From assembly GCA_903828565.1 (NCBI GenBank), contig CAIKMQ010000013.1:19096-83095 (forward strand): 64,000 nt of DNA. Reading direction: 5' to 3'. Source of the DNA: an uncultured Leptolinea sp. (GTDB taxonomy: Bacteria > Chloroflexota > Anaerolineae > Anaerolineales > Anaerolineaceae). Both the position numbers and the translations under genes were made by a program. Positions 1 through 9,186 of this stretch are shown in pieces (positions within the stretch are counted from its first letter, which is position 1; every line of letters begins with the position of its first letter). The notes below the pieces were generated by a model. That model did not search any database, was not told where the DNA came from, and saw only the letters and a program-made list of their open reading frames with translations.

Positions 1-1
1 T

Positions 2-226
2 GTGGATCCGGGTTCGCCCCATACAAATATGGTCTTTGCCAACCTGGATTCATCCATGCCGCTGGATGCTCTCGAACTTAACGAATTGTTTAAAGCAAAA
101 GGCATCCTCACACATGAAACCGGAAAACGGCGTTTCCGTTTCGTGACCCACTACTGGGTGGATGATAATGCCGTAACGAGAATACTAAAAGCCTGGGAAG
201 AGATCTATTCCAGCTACCGAAAATAA
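2..226 (+). CDS. Low-specificity L-threonine aldolase, C-terminal fragment (cut by window edge)
   Basis: Only the last 74 residues are present; the frame is open to the left edge, so the GTG at base 2 is unlikely to be the real start. The segment TNMVFANL, the small-domain pattern LNELFKAKGI and RFRFVTHYWV match the end of PLP-dependent threonine aldolases (beta-eliminating lyase fold), which cleave threonine to glycine and acetaldehyde. The catalytic lysine lies in the missing part. The next gene starts 53 bases downstream behind its own -10-like box. The assignment rests on the C-terminal pattern only. Confidence 0.7.
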   Translation: MDPGSPHTNMVFANLDSSMPLDALELNELFKAKGILTHETGKRRFRFVTHYWVDDNAVTRILKAWEEIYSSYRK

Positions 227-241
227 AAAAAAGCACTCTGC

Positions 242-247
242 TATAAT
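242..247 (+). promoter_or_regulatory. Putative -10 box of the purine nucleoside phosphorylase gene
   Basis: A perfect TATAAT lies 31 bases before the ATG at 279, with a ribosome site (AGGTG) in between. No convincing -35 is seen in the A-rich stretch upstream, so the call rests on the -10 hexamer and its position. Confidence 0.4.
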
Positions 248-278
248 CAAAACAAAAACTAGGTCAACAGGTGAATCT

Positions 279-1115
279 ATGGAAAACTTCATTACCCTCG
301 CCCAGATCGACGCGATTAAAGACACGATCCAGCGCCAAATTAAAGAAACCCCTGAGTTTGCTGTTATCCTCGGTTCCGGTCTCGGCCATATAGCTGATGC
401 GGTCGAGGATGCCATAACTATTCCCTCAGCGGCGATCAACGGTTGGCCGCGCTCCACCGTGGAAGGCCATTCCGGGAAACTCGTCTTTGGCCGTATGGAA
501 AACCGACCGGTGATGGTGATGCAGGGTCGCATTCATTATTATGAAGGATACCCAATGGATCAGGTTACATTACCCGTGCGGGTAATGCAGCGCCTGGGGA
601 TTCAAAATCTGATCGTAACAAATGCAGCCGGGGCAATAAACCCGGATTTTGTCCCTGGAGACCTGATGCTGATCACAGACCACATTAATATGATCGGTAT
701 GGCGGGATTGAATCCGCTGCGCGGCCCAAATTTGGATCTGATCGGACCGCGTTTCCCCGATATGAGCCAACCTTACGATAAAAATCTCTCGGAATTGGCT
801 AGAAGGATCTCTCGCGAACAGCAAGTAGGCATGCGCGAGGGTGTATACGTCAGTCTCTCTGGACCATCTTTTGAATCACCGGCTGATCTTCGCTTCTTAC
901 GTGTCATTGGGGCGGATGCGGTAGGCATGTCCACCGTTCCTGAGGTCATCATTGCCCGGCATGGCGGTACCCGCGTACTGGGTATCTCAGGTATCAGCAA
1001 CAAGGCAAACCTGGACGGTTCGAATATCACTACCCATGCAGAAGTGTTAGAGGCAGGTCGTGTCATTGGCCCGAAGCTTGAAAAAGTGATCCGTGGCGTA
1101 CTGAAGCTAGCCTGA
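279..1115 (+). CDS. Purine nucleoside phosphorylase (trimeric PNP-I type)
   Basis: This 278-aa protein has the length and motifs of trimeric PNP, which splits purine nucleosides with phosphate for purine salvage in the cytoplasm. Near the N-terminus is the phosphate-binding segment VILGSGLGHIAD, followed by EGHSGKLVFG and MQGRIHYYEGY. The NAAGAIN loop, the GPSFESPADLR segment and GMSTVPEVI are all family signatures. The ATG at 279 has AGGTG 7 nt upstream. The next gene begins 4 nt after the stop, suggesting co-transcription. A second purine-nucleoside phosphorylase paralogue, MTA-specific, lies at 13701-14555. Confidence 0.93.
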   Translation: MENFITLAQIDAIKDTIQRQIKETPEFAVILGSGLGHIADAVEDAITIPSAAINGWPRSTVEGHSGKLVFGRMENRPVMVMQGRIHYYEGYPMDQVTLPVRVMQRLGIQNLIVTNAAGAINPDFVPGDLMLITDHINMIGMAGLNPLRGPNLDLIGPRFPDMSQPYDKNLSELARRISREQQVGMREGVYVSLSGPSFESPADLRFLRVIGADAVGMSTVPEVIIARHGGTRVLGISGISNKANLDGSNITTHAEVLEAGRVIGPKLEKVIRGVLKLA

Positions 1116-1119
1116 TCCT

Positions 1120-1779
1120 ATGGCTGAGATTTTTCGTTTCCTCAAAACTGCGGAAACCTATATCTATATCCTGCTATCTGCAGTCGGATTTATCTACCTC
1201 CGGCGTTTTATCAATTCTTTGATGGAAAACCGGTTAGCGACTTTCGGCTTGGAGAAAGATTATGCGCGCCGGCAGATGGTATCTGCCATCTCCATTGGTG
1301 TCTTGTTGTTCTTTCTTGCTATTGCGGAATTTACATTCGTCACGATTGGCAGTAATAATCCCGATGTTATTGGTTTGCTGCCAACACCAACGATGAATAT
1401 TTCCGGAACAGCGACTCCTGCAACTGGCGCTGGGCTTTCCGGCATAGGTCAAGGAGATTCGTTGCTGGCTTCTCCGCAATGTCAATCTGGAAAAGTGGAA
1501 TGGACATATCCCGCTGAAGGCGAAACGATTCGCGGGAAAGTGGAAGTAAAAGGAACTGCCAGTATTGAGAATTTTGGTTTCTATAAATATGAGTATTCTC
1601 AGGATAATATCCAATGGACACCACTGGTAGTCGGCACGGCAATTGTAACAAATAATGCGCTGGGAGTCTGGGATACAAGTTTACTCGCTCCTGGTGACTA
1701 TTATCTGCGTCTTGTGGTCTACGACAACCAGGAGAATGCCCAGTCACCCTGTGTGGTCAGGATCTCGGTACAACCTTAG
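1120..1779 (+). CDS. Membrane-anchored protein with extracytoplasmic beta-sandwich domain, function unknown
   Basis: The 219-aa protein has two hydrophobic segments (about residues 13-33 and 52-78), a Thr/Ser/Ala/Gly-rich linker (about 85-120) and a C-terminal domain. In that domain CQSGKVEWTYPAEGETIRG and PGDYYLRLVVYD look like an Ig/fibronectin-type sandwich with a 'whole sentence' repeat of the kind common on Chloroflexota surface proteins. Two cysteines (in SPQCQSG and QSPCVV) could form a disulfide. It sits 4 nt after the PNP gene and 8 nt before the GNAT gene. No enzymatic motif is seen and I cannot name a family. Confidence 0.75.
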   Translation: MAEIFRFLKTAETYIYILLSAVGFIYLRRFINSLMENRLATFGLEKDYARRQMVSAISIGVLLFFLAIAEFTFVTIGSNNPDVIGLLPTPTMNISGTATPATGAGLSGIGQGDSLLASPQCQSGKVEWTYPAEGETIRGKVEVKGTASIENFGFYKYEYSQDNIQWTPLVVGTAIVTNNALGVWDTSLLAPGDYYLRLVVYDNQENAQSPCVVRISVQP

Positions 1780-1787
1780 GATACGCT

Positions 1788-2327
1788 ATGCCAAAAATTG
1801 AAGTCCGCTCTGCGATCACTGATGATGTTTCTTTCTTGATGGCATTGGATCACTCCTTCCACACTGACCACGTCTGGCAAATGGACCTAGCGTTGGAAGA
1901 GAGGTATGCTTCCATCACTTTTCAGGAAAGTAAACTTCCACGGTCTGTCCGGGTGGAATACCCCAGAAAACTACAACGCCTTGCAGATATTAATAATCCT
2001 TATGTATCCACCCTCGTCGCATGTCTGGATTACAAACCTGTTGCTTATATTCGGACAAGTTTCTTTGAATTCACAACAGCTGCCTGGATTACCGACCTGG
2101 CAGTCCACCCTGAACACCGGCGAAAAGGGATAGGTACTTCTTTGATCCGTGCAATGGAGCAGTGGTGCTTTCAGAGGAAATTACGCCGTGTTACATTGGA
2201 TATGCAATCTAAAAATGTCCCTGCCATTCACTGTGTAAAGAAACTTGGTTATACATACTGTGGATACAATGACCATTATTATGAGAATCAAGATATTGCT
2301 TTATTCTTCACCCATCACCTGGCGTGA
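1788..2327 (+). CDS. GNAT-family N-acetyltransferase
   Basis: The 179-aa protein carries the acetyl-CoA-binding motif A of the GNAT fold: DLAVHPEHRRKGIGTSLI, with the R/Q-x-x-G-x-G/A pyrophosphate loop (RRKGIG). This is followed by VPAIHCVKKLGY, the usual helix that closes the CoA site. It would transfer an acetyl group from acetyl-CoA to an amine; the substrate (small molecule or protein N-terminus) cannot be read from sequence. It lies in a tight same-strand run, and the next gene starts 12 nt after its stop behind a GGAGAAA ribosome site. Confidence 0.88.
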   Translation: MPKIEVRSAITDDVSFLMALDHSFHTDHVWQMDLALEERYASITFQESKLPRSVRVEYPRKLQRLADINNPYVSTLVACLDYKPVAYIRTSFFEFTTAAWITDLAVHPEHRRKGIGTSLIRAMEQWCFQRKLRRVTLDMQSKNVPAIHCVKKLGYTYCGYNDHYYENQDIALFFTHHLA

Positions 2328-2339
2328 GGAGAAAATACT

Positions 2340-4238
2340 ATGAATTGGTGGCTGGGGATTACAGCTGCGGTACGCACACTGGCGGAGATACTTTCAGCAG
2401 GGATCTCGATAACAGCCTTTGCGCTGCTTCTGTATGCTTTCACCTTTAATCTGAAAGACAGGGTAGCCAGGGCTTTCACATTAATTCTGATCTGCGTTGT
2501 GATCGTCTTTACGGGCGATGCATTGGCCAGTTCTGCTACTCAATCCATCAATGTTACACTCTGGTTAAAAATACAGTGGCTGGGGATCATATTCCTTCCC
2601 CCGACATACATGCAGTTTTCTGATGCCCTCCTTGCGACAACCGGCAAACCAAGCAGGGGAAAACGCAGCTGGGCAACAAGGATCACTTATGTGGCATCTG
2701 CTGTCTTTGTCGGCTTACTGGCCAGTGGATGGTTGCTGGGTCCCCTTGTAGAAGGAGCCGACTCGGCAGAATATCTTTCGCGCACCATATTCACCGACCT
2801 ATTCTCAATTTACTATGGCTTATCAATGGTCGCCAGCTGGATCAATTTCACCAGGGCATACCGAAGAACCACTACTACTACGGCCAAAAGGCGCATGTTT
2901 TACCTGATAACCGGGGCATTAGCACCTGCCCTTGGATCTTTTCCATATTTGCTGTATGGATACGGTTTGGCGGCCGATCACTCGCTGCTCTTCTGGTTCA
3001 TCGTACTACTCACCAACCTGCTTGTAGGTGGCTTGATCGTGATGATGGCTTATTCGATCGCCTTCTTCGGAGTGGATTGGCCAGACCGGGTAGTTAAGCG
3101 CAGGTTATTCAAGTGGATTCTTCGCGGGCCAGTTACTGCCATCACTGCACTGGGGATCACTACCCTGGTCAAAAAGGGCAGCCTTTTCTTTGGTCTCGAT
3201 TACCAGGCCTTGGTACCAATCATGATGGCCCTCTCGATCCTGTTGATGGAGTTTACTATCACCATCCTCTCCCCCATGCTTGAAAGGTGGATGTTTTATT
3301 CCAATGACCGCCAGGAAATTGACCAGGTAACAGCGCTTTCAGATCGTTTGATGACACGGAACGACTTGCGGCAATTCCTTGAGGCGGTTCTATCGGCGGC
3401 AAGTGATAGATTCCAGGCGAGTTCGGCATTTATTGGCGCTTTTGAAACAGGGAACCTCTCCATGTTAGTTTCTGTGGGAGAGAATGCTGAACTCGAAAGT
3501 GAGAAAATCGGGATCGAAGATCTTCCGGTGATGGAAGATGGCGATCCGGATAGCGCTATTTTTCAATGGCGTGGATTCCATGTGGTTCCGCTGATCGATC
3601 CTGGTTCCCCTCAAGGAGAGATACTGGGAATTCTTGGCCTTGCGCGTACTGGATCCCAAGATCTGGATTTGGAAGAAAAAGAAGTATTAGGGAGATTATC
3701 GGCCAGAGTGATTCTCGCGCTAGTAAACAGAAAGTTACAGCAAGAAGTATTCAGGAAGGCCGGCGAGTTGAATCCCCAGTTCGAGCAATTCCAGAAAATG
3801 CGTGTTGACAGCCGGTTTGCAAACCTGGAGACCCTGACTGAAATGGATTATGAAGTTCCTCAGGATCTGGTAAATTATGTTCGCGACGCGCTGGCTCATT
3901 TCTGGGGCGGCCCTAAGCTGGCTGGATCCCCCTTGCTCAAGTTGAATATCATCCGGCAATCGGTGGATGGGGAAGATACAAACCCAACGAATGTTTTACG
4001 GGGTGTTTTACGCCAGGCGATCGAAAAGGTAAGGCCCGAGGGTGAACGCAAGACCACCGGGGAGTGGATACTGTATAATATCCTCGAGATGAAGTTCATC
4101 CAGGGAAAAAAGGTGCGCGAGGTAGCCATCAAGCTGGCAATGTCCGAAGCCGATCTCTACCGTAAACAGCGGGTCGCCATTGAAGCAGTCGCCCGGGTCA
4201 TAATGGAAATGGAAAGTTCCCATAAAAATGGAACTTGA
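2340..4238 (+). CDS. Multi-TM sensor protein with GAF-like domain and C-terminal HTH-like domain
   Basis: The 632-aa protein opens with about eight to nine hydrophobic helices (residues 1-310), resembling the 7TM sensor region found at the N-terminus of some histidine kinases. Residues about 335-465 look like a GAF domain (LSDRLMTRNDLRQFLEAV, then VVPLIDPGSPQGEILGILGL). The C-terminal 70 residues contain FIQGKKVREVAIKLAMSEAD followed by LYRKQRVAIEAVARVI, a helix-turn-helix-like pattern. No HisKA or HATPase_c motif is present, so it is not a kinase. By inference it is a membrane-tethered regulator or an orphan sensor. It lies between the GNAT and S1-protein genes. Confidence 0.65.
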   Translation: MNWWLGITAAVRTLAEILSAGISITAFALLLYAFTFNLKDRVARAFTLILICVVIVFTGDALASSATQSINVTLWLKIQWLGIIFLPPTYMQFSDALLATTGKPSRGKRSWATRITYVASAVFVGLLASGWLLGPLVEGADSAEYLSRTIFTDLFSIYYGLSMVASWINFTRAYRRTTTTTAKRRMFYLITGALAPALGSFPYLLYGYGLAADHSLLFWFIVLLTNLLVGGLIVMMAYSIAFFGVDWPDRVVKRRLFKWILRGPVTAITALGITTLVKKGSLFFGLDYQALVPIMMALSILLMEFTITILSPMLERWMFYSNDRQEIDQVTALSDRLMTRNDLRQFLEAVLSAASDRFQASSAFIGAFETGNLSMLVSVGENAELESEKIGIEDLPVMEDGDPDSAIFQWRGFHVVPLIDPGSPQGEILGILGLARTGSQDLDLEEKEVLGRLSARVILALVNRKLQQEVFRKAGELNPQFEQFQKMRVDSRFANLETLTEMDYEVPQDLVNYVRDALAHFWGGPKLAGSPLLKLNIIRQSVDGEDTNPTNVLRGVLRQAIEKVRPEGERKTTGEWILYNILEMKFIQGKKVREVAIKLAMSEADLYRKQRVAIEAVARVIMEMESSHKNGT

Positions 4239-4265
4239 TAATAGATAGATTGAAAGGTGGCATGA

Positions 4266-5204
4266 ATGGTACTCAAGAATGATCAGGATTATGCATATCC
4301 TGAGAATCAGGATCCGGATGAAGCCTGGTGGCAGGCAGTTTTAGGGGATGAAAACAAATTAGATTCAGTCTCAGATTTTAGTACAGATAATTCTCACCCT
4401 GTCCACACAGCCTATGGACATAATAACTGGGAGTATTTGGATACGCTCTACCGGAATGATGAGGTCATACAGCTGTTGGTGACAGGTTTCAATCGCGGCG
4501 GGTTGCTTGTGGAAGGAAATGACATCCACGGCTTTGTTCCCTTCTCACACCTGATAGATGTTCCTGTTTTAATGAACGAGGAAGGCCGGAAAGAATATTT
4601 CCGGAAATATATCGGTCGCCAGATCTCGCTCAAGATCATCGAGCTGGTTCCAGAGGATGAACGGATCGTCCTTTCGGAGCGGGCTGCGCAGGCCGGCCAA
4701 GGTCGCCGAAAAGCCATTTTTGAGAACATTCAGGCGGGTGATATTGTCTGGGGCACAGTAACGAATGTGACTGGGTTTGGGGCATTCGTAGATCTCGGCG
4801 GTGTTGAGGGCTTGATTCATGTATCGGAGTTATCCTGGGGACGGGTGGAACACCCCGGAGATATTGTATGTATCGGTCAACGTATTGAAGCCCAGGTGTT
4901 GAGTGTGGAAAAAGAGAATTCGCACGTGGCATTGAGTTCCAAACGATTGGAAAGCAATCCCTGGGAAAAGATCCATGAGATCTATACTCTGGGAGAGGTC
5001 GTGACTGCAAAGATTACCAGTGTGACGAACTATGGCGCTTTTGCCCGCCTGAAAGAAGGTGTTGAAGGTTTGATTCACATTTCATCAATACCTATTCCAG
5101 AAGGCACGAATCTGGAGGAATACCTTGTGAAGAAACAATGCGTTCAGGTACGTATCCTGCATATTGATTCAGAGAAGAAACGCATCGGTTTAGCCCTGGT
5201 ATAA
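4266..5204 (+). CDS. S1 RNA-binding domain protein (three S1 repeats)
   Basis: The 312-aa protein has three S1-type OB folds at about residues 65-135, 150-222 and 236-310. The second and third are canonical (GTVTNVTGFGAFVDLGGVEGLIHVSEL and ITSVTNYGAFARLKEGVEGLIHISS); the first is divergent. This is shorter than the six-domain E. coli S1 and resembles the short S1-like proteins of Gram-positive lineages, which help mRNA loading or act as general RNA-binding factors. The start has AAGGTGG about 6 nt upstream. FtsK follows 5 nt after the stop. Confidence 0.85.
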   Translation: MVLKNDQDYAYPENQDPDEAWWQAVLGDENKLDSVSDFSTDNSHPVHTAYGHNNWEYLDTLYRNDEVIQLLVTGFNRGGLLVEGNDIHGFVPFSHLIDVPVLMNEEGRKEYFRKYIGRQISLKIIELVPEDERIVLSERAAQAGQGRRKAIFENIQAGDIVWGTVTNVTGFGAFVDLGGVEGLIHVSELSWGRVEHPGDIVCIGQRIEAQVLSVEKENSHVALSSKRLESNPWEKIHEIYTLGEVVTAKITSVTNYGAFARLKEGVEGLIHISSIPIPEGTNLEEYLVKKQCVQVRILHIDSEKKRIGLALV

Positions 5205-5209
5205 AAAAC

Positions 5210-7579
5210 ATGCCGCCAAGACAGGTAAACAGACAACAGGCAACCTCGCAAAGGAAATCCCGCACTACCAAAGGGACGGGGCTTTCCCTCGGAAGTTTCA
5301 TCCAAAAATCTCTGGATGGAATTGTCTTCATGTCTACACACTACGGCCGTTTTCTTACTGATTTTATAGGTGTTCTTCTCCTATTCCTTTCTGGATTAAC
5401 TGTTTTTGCTTTGCTTGGCCTCACCAGGGGTAATTTATTGCTGGCGATCTCAGATCTGCTGCGAGGATGGTTCGGCTGGGGGGCATTACCGGTGGATGCA
5501 TCTCTGGGTGTGATCGGTTTTTTACTTCTGAGGAGAAAAGGCAATTTCTGGATCAATTATTTCTGGAAGATTGTCTACTGTGAACTCCTGTTAGTTTCCT
5601 TGCTAGCAGTCCTTTCTGTGATCAGTGCTAATGATATTGGTTTGGCCAATTCCGGCCAATGGGGTGGCCTAGTCGGATGGGGATTAGCGCAAGGTGTCGC
5701 TGATTTGCTTGGCCCATTCCTTTCCGGGAGTTTCTGGTTTTTATTCAGTGCATTGTTGATCTGGATCGGTGTCACCTCGTTCAAGGGAAGAAAGTATTCC
5801 GCGACCGAGATACCAGATATCCCTCAAACAACTGCATTTGGCTCGACCGAAAAACCAAATAATGAACCAGTGGTACAAAAATCCACACAAGGTTCATCCA
5901 AGAGGGCGACTGCCGCGGCCAGATATCAGGCTATGTTAGCCCAGCAGGAACTTGTACCAGATCCTGAACAGACAGCTGCAACTGCGCAGACAACATCGGA
6001 CAGCAGCCAACCTCCCGTCAGGGTGGTGAAGCGGGAAAAGGTAGAGGTGCCAGAGGCGACTAATGCCCGGCCGGAAAACCTGGGGGAAAGAACGGATAGC
6101 CAATACAAGCAAAAACCACTAGCTGGTATCGCCAACCGTCCGCGCAATCTGCCCCCCGTGGATATCTTAATGGATGACCAGGTTATCACCCTGGATGAAG
6201 TCACGATCAATCAAACAGCCGCAATCCTTGAAAAGACCTTGGACGATTTCGGTATCCCCGTGAAGGTGGTAGGTTACCGGCAAGGTCCATCCGTGACACA
6301 ATTTGCCGTGGAACCGGGTTTTGTGGATCGTATCGGCCCGAATGGACAGGTGATACACCAGAAGATACGGGTCGCTCAGATCGCGCAGCTCTCCCGCGAC
6401 CTCGCACTTGCGCTATCAGCAACTTCCATTCGTATCGAAGCCCCTGTGGCAGGCAAGACCTATGTGGGTGTAGAAATTCCAAATGTCCGGTCCATCATTG
6501 TCCGCTTGAAATCGCTGCTATCCAGTGAGAAATTCCAAAAGGTAGCCTCCCCGCTTGGCCTTGCTCTTGGCCGGGATGTATCGGGTATGCCTGTGGTGGG
6601 AGACCTCTCCCGTATGCCGCATCTATTGATCGCTGGCACCACAAACTCTGGAAAGACGGTCTGTGTGACAGCATTGGCAGCCTGCCTGGTAATGAACAAT
6701 AGCCCAGAGAATTTACGGTTGGTGATGATTGACCCAAAGATGGTTGAACTTGTCCGTTTTAATGGGTTGCCACATATGCTCGGCCAGGTGGAAACCGATA
6801 TTGAACGGATCGTTGGTGTTCTCCGCTGGGCGACCCAGGAGATGGATCGGAGATACCTGGAATTCGAAGAGAACAGAGCCAGAGACCTGGAAGCCTATAA
6901 CAGGAAAAGGGAAAAGCAGGGCGAACCTGTACTTCCACGTATCGTGATTATCATTGACGAGCTGGCTGACCTGATGATGAATGCCCAGGCGAGTGTGGAG
7001 CCGCTGATCGTCAGGCTGGCACAATTAGCCCGGGCGACAGGGATACACCTGATCGTGGCGACTCAGCGGCCAAGCAGTACGGTTGTTACCGGCCTGATCA
7101 AGGCTAACTTCCCGGCTCGCATCTCATTCGCGGTTGCATCCCATGTCGACTCACGTGTCATCCTGGATACTGTCGGTGCTGAAAGCCTGCTGGGCAGGGG
7201 AGATATGCTGTTCCTGGATCATGATAACTCTAAACCTATCCGCACACAGGGTGTGATGGTAAATGATGATGAGATCGAGCGGATCGTGGCTTACTGGCGT
7301 CAGGATCAACCAGCAGCTGTTCGCGAGAATGCTCCCTGGGATAACATGATCTTTGAAGAACAGGAAAATGGTGGTGGGGATAATCTCATTGAACAGGCGA
7401 TAGAGATCATCAAAGAGTCCAGACAGGCGAGTGCGTCGTTGATACAACAACGATTGCGCATAGGTTACCCGCGAGCAGCGCGGATTATTGATGAACTAGA
7501 AAAAATGGGGGTGGTTGGTCCGGCCAAATCCGGCGGAAAACAACGGGATGTATTGATCGACCTCGAGGAGAGTGAGTAA
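5210..7579 (+). CDS. ftsK: FtsK/SpoIIIE-family DNA translocase
   Basis: The 789-aa protein has the full architecture: about four TM helices (residues 50-190), a linker, an alpha-beta motor and a C-terminal winged-helix gamma domain (about 725-785; LIQQRLRIGYPRAARIIDELEKMG) that reads polar DNA motifs. The Walker A is GTTNSGKTV (about 475-483) and the Walker B is IIIDELADLMM (about 580-590), with ATQRPSSTVVTGLIKANFP after it. It pumps DNA through the closing septum and helps resolve chromosome dimers. No clear ribosome site precedes the ATG, and translational coupling to the S1 gene (5-nt gap) is likely. Confidence 0.95.
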   Translation: MPPRQVNRQQATSQRKSRTTKGTGLSLGSFIQKSLDGIVFMSTHYGRFLTDFIGVLLLFLSGLTVFALLGLTRGNLLLAISDLLRGWFGWGALPVDASLGVIGFLLLRRKGNFWINYFWKIVYCELLLVSLLAVLSVISANDIGLANSGQWGGLVGWGLAQGVADLLGPFLSGSFWFLFSALLIWIGVTSFKGRKYSATEIPDIPQTTAFGSTEKPNNEPVVQKSTQGSSKRATAAARYQAMLAQQELVPDPEQTAATAQTTSDSSQPPVRVVKREKVEVPEATNARPENLGERTDSQYKQKPLAGIANRPRNLPPVDILMDDQVITLDEVTINQTAAILEKTLDDFGIPVKVVGYRQGPSVTQFAVEPGFVDRIGPNGQVIHQKIRVAQIAQLSRDLALALSATSIRIEAPVAGKTYVGVEIPNVRSIIVRLKSLLSSEKFQKVASPLGLALGRDVSGMPVVGDLSRMPHLLIAGTTNSGKTVCVTALAACLVMNNSPENLRLVMIDPKMVELVRFNGLPHMLGQVETDIERIVGVLRWATQEMDRRYLEFEENRARDLEAYNRKREKQGEPVLPRIVIIIDELADLMMNAQASVEPLIVRLAQLARATGIHLIVATQRPSSTVVTGLIKANFPARISFAVASHVDSRVILDTVGAESLLGRGDMLFLDHDNSKPIRTQGVMVNDDEIERIVAYWRQDQPAAVRENAPWDNMIFEEQENGGGDNLIEQAIEIIKESRQASASLIQQRLRIGYPRAARIIDELEKMGVVGPAKSGGKQRDVLIDLEESE

Positions 7580-7650
7580 ACCCTCCGCGCTCTACAGAGT
7601 AAGATTTTCACTGTGGTAAGATTAGAAAAAATATCGGATAAGGTGAGCCA

Positions 7651-8289
7651 TTGGAAACAAAAAAGGAATCCAAGAGTCTTGAAATGTTTTTGCGGAAGAC
7701 ATTTAAGGGGGTGCTTGATACCATAGCGACAGCGGTCAATAAGACGGGAATACTCCCTAATACTGTTACGATCCTGGGCCTGGCCGGAACGATATTCGGC
7801 GCGTATCTTCTCGCTACCGGAAAAATCTTCTGGGGTGGTCTGGTAATCCTGGTCACCGGGCCGATCGATGCTCTGGATGGCACTATGGCCAGATTACGAG
7901 GTGAGCAGACCGAATTTGGGGCTTTTGTTGACTCTGTTACAGACAGATATTCAGAACTATTCATCCTGGCGGGGCTTCTCTTCTACTACGTTGGAAAACA
8001 GGAATCTCTGAATACCATTTTGGTGTATTTCGCTGCTGCAGGTTCTGTACTGGTATCTTATGTAAAAGCACGAGCTGAAGGTTTAGGGTTTACCGCAAAG
8101 GTTGGTTTACTTTCAAGGGTGGAGCGGTATCTCATTATTGCCCCGGCCTTGCTGTTGAATGTTCCTCACATTGCATTGTGGATCATCGCCATCCTGGCGA
8201 ATTTCACCGCATTGCAACGGATATTCTTTGTTCGCCGGCAGGCAATAGAACAAAATAAAGTATTAACCTACTCAAAAAAGAACGAATAA
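7651..8289 (+). CDS. CDP-alcohol phosphatidyltransferase (phosphatidylglycerol/-inositol phosphate synthase type)
   Basis: The 212-aa membrane enzyme carries the CDP-alcohol transferase motif D-x2-D-G-x2-A-R-x(n)-G-x3-D-x3-D as DALDGTMARLRGEQTEFGAFVDSVTD. It swaps CMP of CDP-diacylglycerol for an alcohol in phospholipid synthesis; whether the acceptor is glycerol-3-phosphate, inositol phosphate or another alcohol is not readable. Several TM helices follow. The start is TTG with AAGGTGAG 4 nt upstream, and no in-frame ATG offers a better site. Lgt, which consumes phosphatidylglycerol, follows 21 nt downstream, which favours a PG-related role. Confidence 0.85.
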   Translation: METKKESKSLEMFLRKTFKGVLDTIATAVNKTGILPNTVTILGLAGTIFGAYLLATGKIFWGGLVILVTGPIDALDGTMARLRGEQTEFGAFVDSVTDRYSELFILAGLLFYYVGKQESLNTILVYFAAAGSVLVSYVKARAEGLGFTAKVGLLSRVERYLIIAPALLLNVPHIALWIIAILANFTALQRIFFVRRQAIEQNKVLTYSKKNE

Positions 8290-8310
8290 GATCTGGCGAA
8301 AGGCTATAAA

Positions 8311-9138
8311 ATGGAATTTCTTAAGGATAGGATATTGATCGGACCCGTTTCCATCCATTATTATGGAATTATCATTGTCACGGGTGCCGTGCTGGCCGTA
8401 TTCTTGGCTGCCTGGATGGCACGGCAGAAGAAAGAAAACGAAGAATTCCTCTGGGATATGTTCCCCTGGCTATTGGTCGCTGGCGTGATTGGTGCGCGTA
8501 TCTGGCACATCCTCACTCCACCAGATTCCATGGTGGCTATCGGGATGGATACGCATTTTTATCTTACTCATCCCCTGGATGCGATCAATATCAAGAATGG
8601 CGGGCTGGGCATCCCCGGCGCAGTCATTGGAGGATTGATCGCTCTGGTTCTTTATTGCCGTAAGCACAAGCTGGATTATCGGCAGTGGGCAGATTATATC
8701 GCGCCAGGACTGGCTCTGGCTCAAGCGATCGGACGCTGGGGAAATTTCCTCAATCAGGAACTGTACGGCGCGCCGACTGATCTTCCATGGAAGATCTTTA
8801 TTGACCCAGCCCATCGCATCGCCGGTTATGCCAATGTGGAATACTACCACCCGCTTTTCCTGTATGAATCCCTGTATAACCTGGCGAATATGGGTATATT
8901 GATCTGGGTCAGCCGGAAATTCCGCGATACTTTAAAACCGGGGGATGTCATCCTTGTTTACGCCGTGATCTACCCTGTAGGCCGGTTCTTACTTGAATTC
9001 TTGAGACTGGATGCGTCCAGTGTGCTGAGCTTAAATATCAATCAGACGGTGATGGGCATTGTCGCTCTTGTGTCCGCTGGAGTTCTGCTCTGGCGCCATC
9101 GACACGCACCAAAGAATAAGGTTGTTAGCGAAGAATAA
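8311..9138 (+). CDS. lgt: Prolipoprotein diacylglyceryl transferase
   Basis: The 275-aa polytopic protein matches Lgt, which moves diacylglycerol from phosphatidylglycerol to the lipobox Cys of prelipoproteins on the outer face of the cytoplasmic membrane. The signature GRWGNFLNQELYG (about residues 145-157) is intact. The N-terminal IHYYGIIIVTGAVLA and the closing PGDVILVYAVIYPVGRFLLEFLR also fit. A strong terminator follows the stop. Its partner substrate PG may come from the upstream CDP-alcohol transferase. Confidence 0.95.
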   Translation: MEFLKDRILIGPVSIHYYGIIIVTGAVLAVFLAAWMARQKKENEEFLWDMFPWLLVAGVIGARIWHILTPPDSMVAIGMDTHFYLTHPLDAINIKNGGLGIPGAVIGGLIALVLYCRKHKLDYRQWADYIAPGLALAQAIGRWGNFLNQELYGAPTDLPWKIFIDPAHRIAGYANVEYYHPLFLYESLYNLANMGILIWVSRKFRDTLKPGDVILVYAVIYPVGRFLLEFLRLDASSVLSLNINQTVMGIVALVSAGVLLWRHRHAPKNKVVSEE

Positions 9139-9151
9139 TTTACTTAAGATC

Positions 9152-9186
9152 AAAAATAAGCACCAGCTTGCTGGTGCTTATTTTTT
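9152..9186. terminator. Bidirectional intrinsic terminator between lgt and HNH gene
   Basis: A perfect inverted repeat, AAAAATAAGCACCAGC - TT - GCTGGTGCTTATTTTT, has A-tracts on one side and T-tracts on the other. It would stop transcription from both lgt (+) and the HNH gene (-), whose stop codon overlaps its right edge. Confidence 0.92.
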
